A stretch of DNA of 64,000 nucleotides from Erysipelotrichaceae bacterium (GTDB lineage Bacteria; Bacillota_I; Bacilli_A; Erysipelotrichales; Erysipelotrichaceae). The stretch is taken from the NCBI GenBank assembly GCA_017515475.1, contig JAFWFS010000007.1, forward strand, positions 62,001-126,000. Direction: 5' to 3'. Shown in pieces: positions 52,119-60,462 of this stretch (positions are counted from its first letter, which is position 1; the number at the start of each line of letters is the position of its first letter). The notes below the pieces were generated by a model. That model did not search any database. It saw only the letters and a program-made list of their open reading frames with translations, and had not been told where the DNA came from. The translations under genes were made by a program, and so were the position numbers.

Positions 52119-53005
52119 TCATGCTCCTTGATCTCGATATTCTCGAATACTTCTTCAATCTTTTCCTTGGATCCCAGATCATTGCTCATGCAGGTGGCAA
52201 GCGATGCGGCATTGGCGTATCGGAACGATTCAGCGCAGTCGGCACCTCGTATGATTCCATAAAGGAAGCCGGCGACCATAGAATCGGATGATCCTATCGT
52301 ATTAATCAAAGAATCCTTCAGATTGCCGCACTTATAATACTTGTCTTTCGTAAAGATATAAGAAGACTTGTGAGGAGCACTGTAAAGCACATAACGGACA
52401 TTCTTCTCCGTCAGCATTCTGGCATAATCCTTCAGATCATCATTCCCGAGATTCGTATCGTTCAGTTTAACTGCAAACAGTTCTGCGCCTAAACATTGTT
52501 CCAGAATATCGCGGTCCGTATCGAGAACAATCCTTACGTCCTCTTTACTTAGTTCATATACAAGATCGATCATTCTGTCCTTGATCTCTTCCTCGATATT
52601 TCCGGAAAGAACGAAAATGTCATCAGAAAAGATATTGTTCAGTCTGGATTTGAATTTCTTGAATTCTTCATCGCTGATGTGCGGACCTTTCGCATTTATG
52701 CTGGTTTCGTGATGTTCTTCTATGATCTTTACGTTAATCCTGGTATTATCCTTGATCGATGTAAACAGCGGCTGAATGTTCGGATAAGCGCTGATGAAGC
52801 TTAAATAGTAATCCTTTGTAAATCCGCCAAGAAAACCTACACAAACAGTTGGAATGCGGAAGTTGTTCAGAACGATAGAAACATTGACACCTTTACCTCC
52901 GGCGTCAAACGATTCTGTATCACAGCGGTTGTTCTTTCCTTTTTCTAAAGATGGAACGCTAATAAAGTAGTCTAGCGAAGGATTTGTCGTACAAGTGTAA
53001 ATCAT
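52115..53005 (-). CDS. PfkB family sugar-phosphate kinase (1-phosphofructokinase / LacC-like)
   Basis: A 296-residue ribokinase-fold enzyme. The opening IYTCTTNPSLDYFISVP, the substrate-binding FDAGGKGVNVSIVLNNF and the C-terminal anion hole/catalytic base NTIGSSDSMVAGFLYG are those of FruK/LacC; the usual GAGDS reads GSSDS but the catalytic Asp remains. No PTS or tagatose genes are nearby, so fructose-1-P versus tagatose-6-P cannot be decided. GAGG precedes the ATG; it follows pheT by 15 nt. Confidence 0.85.
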   Translation of the reverse strand: MIYTCTTNPSLDYFISVPSLEKGKNNRCDTESFDAGGKGVNVSIVLNNFRIPTVCVGFLGGFTKDYYLSFISAYPNIQPLFTSIKDNTRINVKIIEEHHETSINAKGPHISDEEFKKFKSRLNNIFSDDIFVLSGNIEEEIKDRMIDLVYELSKEDVRIVLDTDRDILEQCLGAELFAVKLNDTNLGNDDLKDYARMLTEKNVRYVLYSAPHKSSYIFTKDKYYKCGNLKDSLINTIGSSDSMVAGFLYGIIRGADCAESFRYANAASLATCMSNDLGSKEKIEEVFENIEIKEHE

Positions 53006-53020
53006 CGTTTTATCCTCAAA

Positions 53021-55417
53021 TCAACGTTGAACGGCGTTAAAATGGCTCAGAAGATCATTCAGAACTCTTTCATGGATCTCATTGACTTCTTCCGTCTTCA
53101 GTGTCTTCTCTTTATCTTCATAAACGATATTCAGAGATACGGATTTGTATCCATCTTCAATATGTTCGCCCTGATAAACATCGAAAACTTCGGCTTTCTT
53201 GACAAGCCTGCCGCCCGCTTTCCTGATCTCTGAGAGAAGATCAGCTGCTTTGATGTCTTCATTCATAAGCAAAGAAATGTCTCTTGAAACAGACGGGTAT
53301 CTACTTAAGACAGGAGCCTTGACTTTGGCTGGCTTTGCCTGTTCAAGAACGCTGAGAATCATTTCGGCATAGCAGACATCGTTCAATTTGAATGCTCTCA
53401 GGTAATTCGGATGCAGTTTACCGAAGATGCACAGGATTTCATTGTCCATGCAAAGAACGGCTGACTGATATGGATGGAAATGAATCGTATCCAGATCGTT
53501 TTCCATTAAAGTGATTCTGCCCATTTCAAATCCAAGCTTTGAAAGGATCTGAAGCAGAATGCCTTTCATGACGTAGAAATCGGATGAAACACTGATATGC
53601 TTTATCTTGTTGTCGATCAGATTTCCCTGCATGATGATGCCCAGTCTTTCTTCTTCGATATCTCTTGCATAAACTTTCGAAATCTCGAATAAAGATACGT
53701 TTTCATTATAATGAGCCAGATTGTAAGACAGAGCTTCAAGCAGTGAATTCATCAGGGATGTCCTGACATATCTTCTTGCATCGGATAATGGAGAAACAAG
53801 CTCTACCGCATCTCCTTTTGGAAGTACGGCTTCCTTAATGTATCTGTCGGATACCAGCGTATAGTTAACCGTATCGAACATACCGTGATTTGTCAGCGTT
53901 TCTCTGATGACTCTACGCATTTTCTGCATGCTGCTGAGTCTGCCGACAGTCTGAGGCATCAAAGGAAGAGTCGATACAAGATCGTCGAAATCCGTCAGTC
54001 TGACGATTTCTTCGTCGATGTCTTCCGGAATCCTTAAGTCGGTGGAACGGTAGGAAGGAATTTCGACGTAGAAAGCCTCCTGATCGTTCGTATACCTGAA
54101 ATCCAGTCTCCTTAAGACGTCTGTAGCTTCTTCCATTGTATAAGCCTTGCCGATCAAGGCGTTCAGATGATTGAGTGTTTCTTTGATCTGATACGGTTCA
54201 TAGTCAGGCTTACCGTATTCAACCGTTTCTTCGAAGTCTTCCGCATCGGCCAGTTCAATCAGAAGCTGAACGGCTCTGTCAACTGCCTTGTTCTGTGAAA
54301 GAGGTTCCAGTCCCTTCGAGAATCTTGCAGCGGCTTCCGTCTGAAGACCCAGACGGTTCGCGGTTCTTCTGATCTGTGCATGGTCAAATAATGCAGCTTC
54401 AATGATCAATGATGAAGTATCATCCAGTATCTTCGTATTATCGCCACCCATGATTCCGGCAATTCCGATCGGTTTGCCTTCGGATGTGATCATCAGATCG
54501 CCCTTTTCTATCTGATACTCAATTCCATCAAGTGCTACATATGGCCCTGAATAATCATCTCTGACAGTAATTTCCATTGCCGGATTGCTTCTAAGATCAT
54601 AGAAATGCAAAGGCTGACCAGTTTCCAGCATGACGTAGTTGGAAATATCAACCAGGTTATTGATGCATTTCACGCCATTGGCGCGAAGATGCTGCTTCAT
54701 CCATTCCGGCGATTCTTTGATCGTGACATGATGTACTACCTTGGCAAGGAAATGCGGGCAGTTTTCCGACAAAGATGTCAGCTTAAATGCCGATTTTTTA
54801 CCGATTTCAGATTTCCCTTCGTATTCAGGAAGGGCAACTTTACGATTCAAGATTGCACCCATTTCTTTTGCCATCGCAAACATCGAGAGGCAGTCTGGTC
54901 TGTTGGCGTATACAGAAACATCCAGGATCGTATCGTCATATCCCAGTTTTTCAAGAATGTCTGTATCTCCGATTTCGAACCTGTCATCCAGTTCCTCAAT
55001 ACCGTTATGGCTGCAGGAATCGGCAGGCAGCAGATTCTCATCGACGCCAAGTTCCTTCAAGGAGCACAGCATTCCGTTTGATTCAGCGCCTCTGATCGTA
55101 CTCGCTTTGATTTCTCCATCTGGCAGTTTAGCGCCAACCTGAGCAACAATTACCTTTAGTCCTTCTCTGCAGTTTGGAGCTCCGCATACGATATCCAGTA
55201 CTTGAGAACCGATATCCACTTTCGTAACATGCAGATGATCGGAATCCGGATGGTTTTGGCATTCGATTACTTTACCTACGATCAGATTGCTTCCTTGAGA
55301 AAGTCTGATGATTTCTTCAACTTCAAAACCGCATTTGACCATCTGATCAACGATCTGTTCAACAGAAAGATCGCTGATATCCATGAATGAGCTGAGCCAT
55401 TTTAAACTTAGTTTCAT
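53021..55417 (-). CDS. pheT: Phenylalanine--tRNA ligase beta subunit
   Basis: A 798-residue subunit of full length: N-terminal tRNA-binding domain (VGKVIECQNHPDSDHLHVTK and CGAPNCREGLKVIVA), B3/B4 editing domain, B5 domain, core and C-terminal FDX-ACB domain (LSRYPSVSRDISLLM). It follows pheS by 8 nt; the heterotetramer charges tRNA-Phe. Confidence 0.97.
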   Translation of the reverse strand: MKLSLKWLSSFMDISDLSVEQIVDQMVKCGFEVEEIIRLSQGSNLIVGKVIECQNHPDSDHLHVTKVDIGSQVLDIVCGAPNCREGLKVIVAQVGAKLPDGEIKASTIRGAESNGMLCSLKELGVDENLLPADSCSHNGIEELDDRFEIGDTDILEKLGYDDTILDVSVYANRPDCLSMFAMAKEMGAILNRKVALPEYEGKSEIGKKSAFKLTSLSENCPHFLAKVVHHVTIKESPEWMKQHLRANGVKCINNLVDISNYVMLETGQPLHFYDLRSNPAMEITVRDDYSGPYVALDGIEYQIEKGDLMITSEGKPIGIAGIMGGDNTKILDDTSSLIIEAALFDHAQIRRTANRLGLQTEAAARFSKGLEPLSQNKAVDRAVQLLIELADAEDFEETVEYGKPDYEPYQIKETLNHLNALIGKAYTMEEATDVLRRLDFRYTNDQEAFYVEIPSYRSTDLRIPEDIDEEIVRLTDFDDLVSTLPLMPQTVGRLSSMQKMRRVIRETLTNHGMFDTVNYTLVSDRYIKEAVLPKGDAVELVSPLSDARRYVRTSLMNSLLEALSYNLAHYNENVSLFEISKVYARDIEEERLGIIMQGNLIDNKIKHISVSSDFYVMKGILLQILSKLGFEMGRITLMENDLDTIHFHPYQSAVLCMDNEILCIFGKLHPNYLRAFKLNDVCYAEMILSVLEQAKPAKVKAPVLSRYPSVSRDISLLMNEDIKAADLLSEIRKAGGRLVKKAEVFDVYQGEHIEDGYKSVSLNIVYEDKEKTLKTEEVNEIHERVLNDLLSHFNAVQR

Positions 55418-55425
55418 AAGACCTC

Positions 55426-56451
55426 CTATCTCCTGAATCCTTCTAGGAATCTAATATCGTTGGTATACAGATCTCTGATATCCGTAATACCGTATTTCAG
55501 CATCGCTATTCTTTCAATGCCTGCGCCGAACGCGAATCCGGTATATTTCTTTGAATCGATTCCTGCCATTTCCAGAACATTCGGATGAACCATTCCTGAT
55601 CCGAGAATCTCGATCCATCCTGTTCCTTTACATGTAGGACAGCCTTTACCACCGCAGATATGACAAGTCATGTCTACTTCAAACGACGGTTCCGTAAACG
55701 GGAAGTACGAAGGTCTGAAACGGATTTTCGCATCCTTTGAGAAGAGCTCTCTGATCATCAGTTCGAGCGTACCTTTCAGATCGGCAACAGTGATATTCTC
55801 ACCAATTACAAGTCCTTCGCACTGCATAAACTGATGAGAATGCGTTGCATCGTCGTCGTCTCTTCGATAAACCTTGCCGGGACAGATGACTTTTATTGGG
55901 AGATTTCCGGCTTCCTGTTCAAGTACACGCATCTGTATTGCGGTCGTCTGTGATCTTAAAAGATGTGTCGGATCGACGTAGAAAGTATCCTGCATGTCTC
56001 TTGCAGGATGGCCTTCCGGTGTATTGGCACGGGTAAAATTATACAGATCCGTCTCAACTTCAGGACCTTCCGCGACGTTGTATCCCATTCCGATGAATAC
56101 ATCTTCCAGTTCTTTCTGAACCAGAGTCAAAGGATGCAGCGTTCCGTTCTTTGGAACATATCCGTCTAATGAAATGTCGATCTTTTCGGATTTCAGCCTG
56201 GCATTCAGCAGTTCCTGATCGAGTTTTTCTTTTTTCTCATCGATAGCTGCAGATACGACATTCTTTAAGTCGTTGACCATCTGTCCGAATTTCGGTTTTT
56301 CTTCTGAAGACAGATCCCTCATCTGGGCCATCAGCCCCTGAATCTTGCCTTTCTTGGACAGATATTCGATTCTCAGTTCTTCCAAAGACCTGGTATCTGC
56401 CTCAGAGATGGCTTTTAAAGCCTCGTTTTTAAGCAATTCGAGATCAAGCAT
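55426..56451 (-). CDS. pheS: Phenylalanine--tRNA ligase alpha subunit
   Basis: A 341-residue class II catalytic subunit. N-terminal coiled coil (residues about 1-90), then [19 protein letters not shown], motif 2 region [19 protein letters not shown] and the motif 3 [26 protein letters not shown] precedes ATG. A T-box leader lies between rplA and pheS. Confidence 0.97.
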   Translation of the reverse strand: MLDLELLKNEALKAISEADTRSLEELRIEYLSKKGKIQGLMAQMRDLSSEEKPKFGQMVNDLKNVVSAAIDEKKEKLDQELLNARLKSEKIDISLDGYVPKNGTLHPLTLVQKELEDVFIGMGYNVAEGPEVETDLYNFTRANTPEGHPARDMQDTFYVDPTHLLRSQTTAIQMRVLEQEAGNLPIKVICPGKVYRRDDDDATHSHQFMQCEGLVIGENITVADLKGTLELMIRELFSKDAKIRFRPSYFPFTEPSFEVDMTCHICGGKGCPTCKGTGWIEILGSGMVHPNVLEMAGIDSKKYTGFAFGAGIERIAMLKYGITDIRDLYTNDIRFLEGFRR

Positions 56452-56462
56452 AATTCTCCCCC

Positions 56463-56645
56463 TTAAAATAAAAAAGGCGGCCTAAGGGCGCATTAAGCGC
56501 GTTACCACCTTTATTTGTAACTCTTATTCTTAACGCGAATGACACGTGGAGTATTGGTCCAGCTGAGAAGTGAATTCACTGATTATCCTGTTAGAACATC
56601 GCAGCATTTTGTTCATTCTCTGAAACAGGAGCAGATCAGATACTG
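56463..56645 (-). promoter_or_regulatory. T-box leader of pheST (phenylalanine)
   Basis: T-box AAAGGTGGTAACGCG followed by a terminator nearly identical to that of alaS (GGTGG pairs CCGCC, then six T). Stem I has AGAGAATGAACA pairing TGTTC and CCTGTT pairing AACAGG; TTC (56572-56574) followed by A is the likely phenylalanine specifier. It begins only about 20-25 nt behind the rplA stop and no promoter or terminator is evident in between. Confidence 0.9.
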
Positions 56646-56663
56646 GTCTTCTTTTTGCGATTA

Positions 56664-57344
56664 TTAGGCAATATCTACCTTGATTCCAGGACCCATGTTG
56701 CTGGAAATGGTGCATGACTTGATGTATGTGCCCTTTACAGCAGCAGGTTTTACCTTGTTGATGACACCCAGAAGAGCGTCGAAGTTTTCTGTCAGCTTAT
56801 CAGTATCAAATGAAGACTTTCCGATCAGACAGTTGATGTTGCCTTCCTTGTCGACACGATACTGAACTTTACCTTTCTTGATTTCCTCGACAGCCTGCGC
56901 GATATTCTGCGTAACGGTTCCTGTCTTAGGGTTAGGCATCAGTCCTCTAGGACCTAAGAGTTTACCGAGTTTACCAAGTTCACCCATCATGTCAGGTGTA
57001 GCGACGATGATATCGAAATCGAACCATCCGCCTTTAACCTTTTCCAGAATTTCCTTGTCGCCGACATAGTCAGCACCGGCATTCTTTGCGACATCCATGT
57101 TCGCACCCTGAGTGACAACCAGGATTCTCTGGGATCTGCCTGTTCCGTTTGGAAGAACGGTAGCGCCACGGATCTGCTGGTCAGCCTGACGAGGGTCGAC
57201 ATTCAGATTGAATGATACTCTGATAGATGCGTCATATTTAACAGTAGTAGTCTTCTTGGCAAGTTCACATGCTTCAGCCGGTGAATACTTCTTTCCCTGT
57301 TCGATCAGGGCCTTGGAGCTGTTGTAATTCTTTGAATGTTTCAT
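56664..57344 (-). CDS. rplA: 50S ribosomal protein L1
   Basis: A 226-residue protein of the L1 stalk. Typical segments are [12 protein letters not shown]-like [35 protein letters not shown] and, at the C-terminus, [20 protein letters not shown]. It also represses its own operon in many bacteria. It abuts rplK by one base; no secE/nusG upstream in this window. Confidence 0.97.
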   Translation of the reverse strand: MKHSKNYNSSKALIEQGKKYSPAEACELAKKTTTVKYDASIRVSFNLNVDPRQADQQIRGATVLPNGTGRSQRILVVTQGANMDVAKNAGADYVGDKEILEKVKGGWFDFDIIVATPDMMGELGKLGKLLGPRGLMPNPKTGTVTQNIAQAVEEIKKGKVQYRVDKEGNINCLIGKSSFDTDKLTENFDALLGVINKVKPAAVKGTYIKSCTISSNMGPGIKVDIA

Positions 57345-57760
57345 TATTCAGCCACCTCGATTCCCATGTTTCTGGCAGTGCCTTCAATGATCTTCATAGC
57401 CGCTTCAACATCGTTGGCGTTAAGATCAGGCATCTTGTATTCAGCGATTTCCTTTAACTGAGCCTTCGTGATTCTTCCGGCTTTGACCTTGTTTGGTTCT
57501 CCGGAAGCCTTGTCAACACCAGCGGCCTTCTTTAACAGGAATGCAGCCGGAGTTGTCTTTAAGACGAAATCAAACGATTTGTCTTCGTAAGCGGTGATAA
57601 CAACAGGAACGATATCGCCTTTTCTGTCTTTTGTCTGATCATTGAATGCAGAACAGAACTGAGGCATGTTGATTCCTGCAGAAGCCAGAGCCGGTCCCGG
57701 TTTTGCTTCGCCGGCCATGAAGTTTAATTTGCAGACTTTTGCAACTTTCTTTTTTGCCAT
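57344..57760 (-). CDS. rplK: 50S ribosomal protein L11
   Basis: A 138-residue ribosomal protein of the GTPase-associated centre. [20 protein letters not shown] at the N-terminus and the rRNA-binding C-domain with the [16 protein letters not shown] stretch are clear. GGAGG precedes ATG. It starts the rplKA unit with its own promoter upstream. A small hairpin (GGAG-A-GC / GCTCC, about 57790-57804) in the leader might take part in L1 autoregulation, which I cannot test. Confidence 0.97.
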   Translation of the reverse strand: MAKKKVAKVCKLNFMAGEAKPGPALASAGINMPQFCSAFNDQTKDRKGDIVPVVITAYEDKSFDFVLKTTPAAFLLKKAAGVDKASGEPNKVKAGRITKAQLKEIAEYKMPDLNANDVEAAMKIIEGTARNMGIEVAE

Positions 57761-57820
57761 ATTTTCCTCCTTATGGTTGTGGGTATAACGGAGCGTTGCT
57801 CTCCTTCCACATGCTTAAAT

Positions 57821-57849
57821 ATTTTACTAAAAAGAAAACCTTATTTCAA
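57821..57849 (-). promoter_or_regulatory. SigA-type promoter of rplKA
   Basis: TTGAAA (57844-57849), 17-nt spacer, TAAAAT (57821-57826) on the minus strand. Its -35 and spacer lie inside the terminator hairpin of the upstream gene. Confidence 0.65.
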
Positions 57850-57858
57850 GGCTTTTCT
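57828..57858 (-). terminator. Terminator behind the YhaM-like gene
   Basis: AGAAAAGCCTT / AAGGTTTTCT stem with loop GAAAT, followed by TTTT on the minus strand; overlaps the rplK promoter. Confidence 0.75.
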
Positions 57859-58793
57859 TATTTGTGTTTGTAAAAGCTTCTATTATCCAGCGCGAATATC
57901 TTCTGGGTAAACTCTCCGTCCTTGATTTCCGACAGTGCTTTTTCGATGATATTCAATCTTGCGTCGATATTATCAATCAGGTTCAGCATTTCAGCTTCGA
58001 TCGTTTCCGGTCTTACCGGAGATCCGAATTCCTGCTGGCCATGATGAGACAGCACCATATGTCTTAATATCAGCAGCTCTTCGCTGTCTTCCAAATTCAA
58101 CTGTTTACCTATTTCAAGAAGTCTTGCATCCATGATGGAGATATGGCCAAGGAGTTTGCCCTGAGTGGAGTATTCCGTTACAACCGGAGAAGTCAGTTCT
58201 TCTATCTTGCCTAGGTCATGAAGAATAACGCCGGCAAGAAGATAATCTCTGTTGATGGAAGGATAGATATTGCATAAGGCAACAGCTACCTTGATCATAC
58301 CGGCAGTATGAGTAGCTAGACCCCCGATGAAATTGTGGTGGATCTTTGCTGCGGCCGGATATTCATAGACATCGTTTTCATAATAATTCAAGGCACTGGA
58401 AACGATTTTTGCGATGTTTTCACTGTTGATCAAATTGATTCCTTCCTGAATGTTTCCTCTTAGATCGTCTTTGGAAATCGGCGATTTAAAAACAAATTCA
58501 TCCATGTTCAGTTCGTTCTGAGGGATCGGAAGGACTTTCAGTATCTTTGCCTGCAGATTATTCCGGTATTTTATGACTTCCAGGTCGAATTCGTAGATTT
58601 TGCCTACTTCCAGCTCTTTTTCCAGTTCCGGCTTTACATCCCAGAGCTTGGCGTCGATTGACTTGCTGGAATCCTGAAGTGTGAGTGTAAGATATGGTGC
58701 ACCAGAATTGGTCGTTCCTCTTAATATCTGCGATATCAGAAGATTCACTGTGATTCTTTCGCCTTCATTGAAATCCTTAACTTGCTTTCCCAT
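57858..58793 (-). CDS. yhaM: YhaM-like 3'-5' exoribonuclease (OB fold plus HD domain)
   Basis: A 311-residue nuclease. The N-terminal OB fold (TLTLQDSSKSIDAKLWDV, residues about 36-53) binds nucleic acid; the HD domain shows HHNFIGGLATHTAGM, AGVILHDLGKIEEL and LRHMVLSHHGQQEFGSP with metal-binding His/Asp. YhaM degrades RNA and single-stranded DNA from the 3' end. It follows recX by one base. Length matches Bacillus YhaM (314). Confidence 0.92.
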   Translation of the reverse strand: MGKQVKDFNEGERITVNLLISQILRGTTNSGAPYLTLTLQDSSKSIDAKLWDVKPELEKELEVGKIYEFDLEVIKYRNNLQAKILKVLPIPQNELNMDEFVFKSPISKDDLRGNIQEGINLINSENIAKIVSSALNYYENDVYEYPAAAKIHHNFIGGLATHTAGMIKVAVALCNIYPSINRDYLLAGVILHDLGKIEELTSPVVTEYSTQGKLLGHISIMDARLLEIGKQLNLEDSEELLILRHMVLSHHGQQEFGSPVRPETIEAEMLNLIDNIDARLNIIEKALSEIKDGEFTQKIFALDNRSFYKHK

Positions 58794-58794
58794 T

Positions 58795-59610
58795 CTATAC
58801 CTCCATAACTTTCTTTATGTCATCGCTGGAAAAACCCTTGTTCAGCAGTGATCCGTATATTCTTTGCTTCAATTCATAATCGGAATACTTTTTCCCGTAT
58901 TTATTCTTTGCTTTCAGATATTCCTTCTTTAATAATTCTATCTCATTATCTCTGCTTAAATCTAATTCATTTACGATGTTTTTCGATATTTCATAACTGT
59001 ATCCAGAACTTACAAGCCTGTTCAGGATTGACTGTTTTTTCCCGGCTAGCGATTTGTTCCTTATAGTCTTTGAGTATCTATCTGCTATGTTTTTTGCCTT
59101 TTCTATTTCTCGAAATTCATCTTTAAACAAATATGAGTTGATTATTTCTTCATTTATGCCATCTTTTTTCAGTTTTTCTCTGATCTGCCGGGTTGATAAA
59201 TTTGAACGGTCGTAATAAGCTATTTTGTTTTGTGCATACTTTTCATCATCCAGCATCCCGTATGAAATCAGTTTATCGATAATCTCTTTTCTTCTTTCAT
59301 CATCTAGATCCATTTTACCTAAATGATCCTTGATCTGCTTGACCGTATAGTCTTTAACAGAAAGCTTTCTTAAACATGAACGGTAGGCTTTCAGATATGC
59401 TTCTTCATTTCTTAGTCTATTCAGCAGATCGTCATCAAGACCTTTCAGATCCTTTAAACCATAAGAAAAATAGCTTTCGATCGGAATCATGATCTTATCC
59501 TCTTCAAGAAACAGCATTACATAGTCTTCTCTGATCTTGATTTTACTGATCGGATGCTTTTCTTCTATTATCTCTATGGGATGTTTCTTCAAGAAATCTT
59601 CTACTTTCAT
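58795..59610 (-). CDS. recX: Regulatory protein RecX
   Basis: A 271-residue all-helical protein made of repeated three-helix units (for example RKLSVKDYTVKQIKDHLG, LISYGMLDDEKYAQNKI, LSTRQIREKLKKDGI, RIYGSLLNKGFSSDDI). RecX modulates RecA filament growth. Length fits Firmicutes RecX (about 265). The start ATG has no Shine-Dalgarno; TATACT lies 6 nt upstream. Confidence 0.9.
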   Translation of the reverse strand: MKVEDFLKKHPIEIIEEKHPISKIKIREDYVMLFLEEDKIMIPIESYFSYGLKDLKGLDDDLLNRLRNEEAYLKAYRSCLRKLSVKDYTVKQIKDHLGKMDLDDERRKEIIDKLISYGMLDDEKYAQNKIAYYDRSNLSTRQIREKLKKDGINEEIINSYLFKDEFREIEKAKNIADRYSKTIRNKSLAGKKQSILNRLVSSGYSYEISKNIVNELDLSRDNEIELLKKEYLKAKNKYGKKYSDYELKQRIYGSLLNKGFSSDDIKKVMEV

Positions 59611-59616
59611 AACAAT

Positions 59617-59622
59617 AGTATA
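59617..59622 (-). promoter_or_regulatory. -10 box of recX, leaderless candidate
   Basis: TATACT, then ATTGTT and ATG on the minus strand; -35 poor. Confidence 0.45.
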
Positions 59623-59646
59623 GTCTATTTGATCTTAGTAAATTGA

Positions 59647-60348
59647 TCAGATATTTATCATTTGTTTCTCATCAGACTTAGAAAAATGTTCTTCCCCTTC
59701 TTTTCTGTACTCGATATTGTTGTAATCGAGCAGTTGAAATGTTCCATCAAACGAGATTACCGTGACTGAAGCATTTGAAACAAGTCCATTCAATTTAAAA
59801 TCCGGAAAAAGATTTATTAGAATCGTGTTTATAGCAAAACTTGATGTTGATATTAGAATATTGCCATTTTTATATTTATCGCAAATTTCTTTTAATGCTT
59901 CAGAAATTCTCATCCAGGTTTTTTCAATGCCTTCGAATTTTCCGGTTTCGTCTCTTTGATACAGTTCCAAATCAATTCCGATATCATCCAAATATTCATA
60001 TAGCCCGTCATGACCTTTATAAAGAGAATTGAACTTTCTGTAAACAGGCTCAAGCATTTCTATATAAGTACCATATTCGTACTTTCCAAAACACATTTCT
60101 CTAAATCTTTTATCAGCAATGATCTCAGTTGGATGCTTATTCTCTTTCATAAATTCATTAGCTGTATTTACCTGTCTTCCAGAATCGCCGGAAATAGCTT
60201 TTATAAAAACTTTATCTCTCAATCCGTATCCAGTACACTTTGCCTGATATAAGCCTAATGGCGTTAAAGGAGAATCATTCCATCCCTGAACAATTTCCTG
60301 AATATTATATACTGTTTCACCATGGCGAAGAAGAAAAAGAGTAATCAT
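59647..60348 (-). CDS. Histidine phosphatase family protein
   Basis: A 233-residue phosphatase of the phosphoglycerate-mutase-like branch. The catalytic LFLLRHGETVYN is at residues 4-15, and the pattern VQGWNDSPLTPLG and REMCFGKYEYG follow. The second catalytic His seems replaced or shifted (ILISTSSFAINTIL has no obvious His where GHG is usual), so activity is uncertain. ATG 60348 is chosen; a TATAAT ends 6 nt upstream and no ribosome site is present. A TTG at 60408 would add an unrelated N-terminus. Confidence 0.8.
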   Translation of the reverse strand: MITLFLLRHGETVYNIQEIVQGWNDSPLTPLGLYQAKCTGYGLRDKVFIKAISGDSGRQVNTANEFMKENKHPTEIIADKRFREMCFGKYEYGTYIEMLEPVYRKFNSLYKGHDGLYEYLDDIGIDLELYQRDETGKFEGIEKTWMRISEALKEICDKYKNGNILISTSSFAINTILINLFPDFKLNGLVSNASVTVISFDGTFQLLDYNNIEYRKEGEEHFSKSDEKQMINI

Positions 60349-60354
60349 ACTTTG

Positions 60355-60360
60355 ATTATA
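60355..60360 (-). promoter_or_regulatory. -10 box of the histidine phosphatase gene, leaderless candidate
   Basis: TATAAT, then CAAAGT and ATG on the minus strand. Confidence 0.45.
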
Positions 60361-60413
60361 AAATATGTTGCATAATTTAAAAGTAAAAACAATTATTGCT
60401 TTCCGCAAAACAT

Positions 60414-60443
60414 AAAAAACGCCTCCGTAATACGGAAGCGTTT
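60414..60443 (-). terminator. Terminator of nifJ
   Basis: AAAACGCTTCCGT-ATT-ACGGAGGCGTTTT stem followed by further T on the minus strand, 19 nt after the stop. Confidence 0.93.
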
Positions 60444-60462
60444 TCTTTATGCTTTGAATGAG

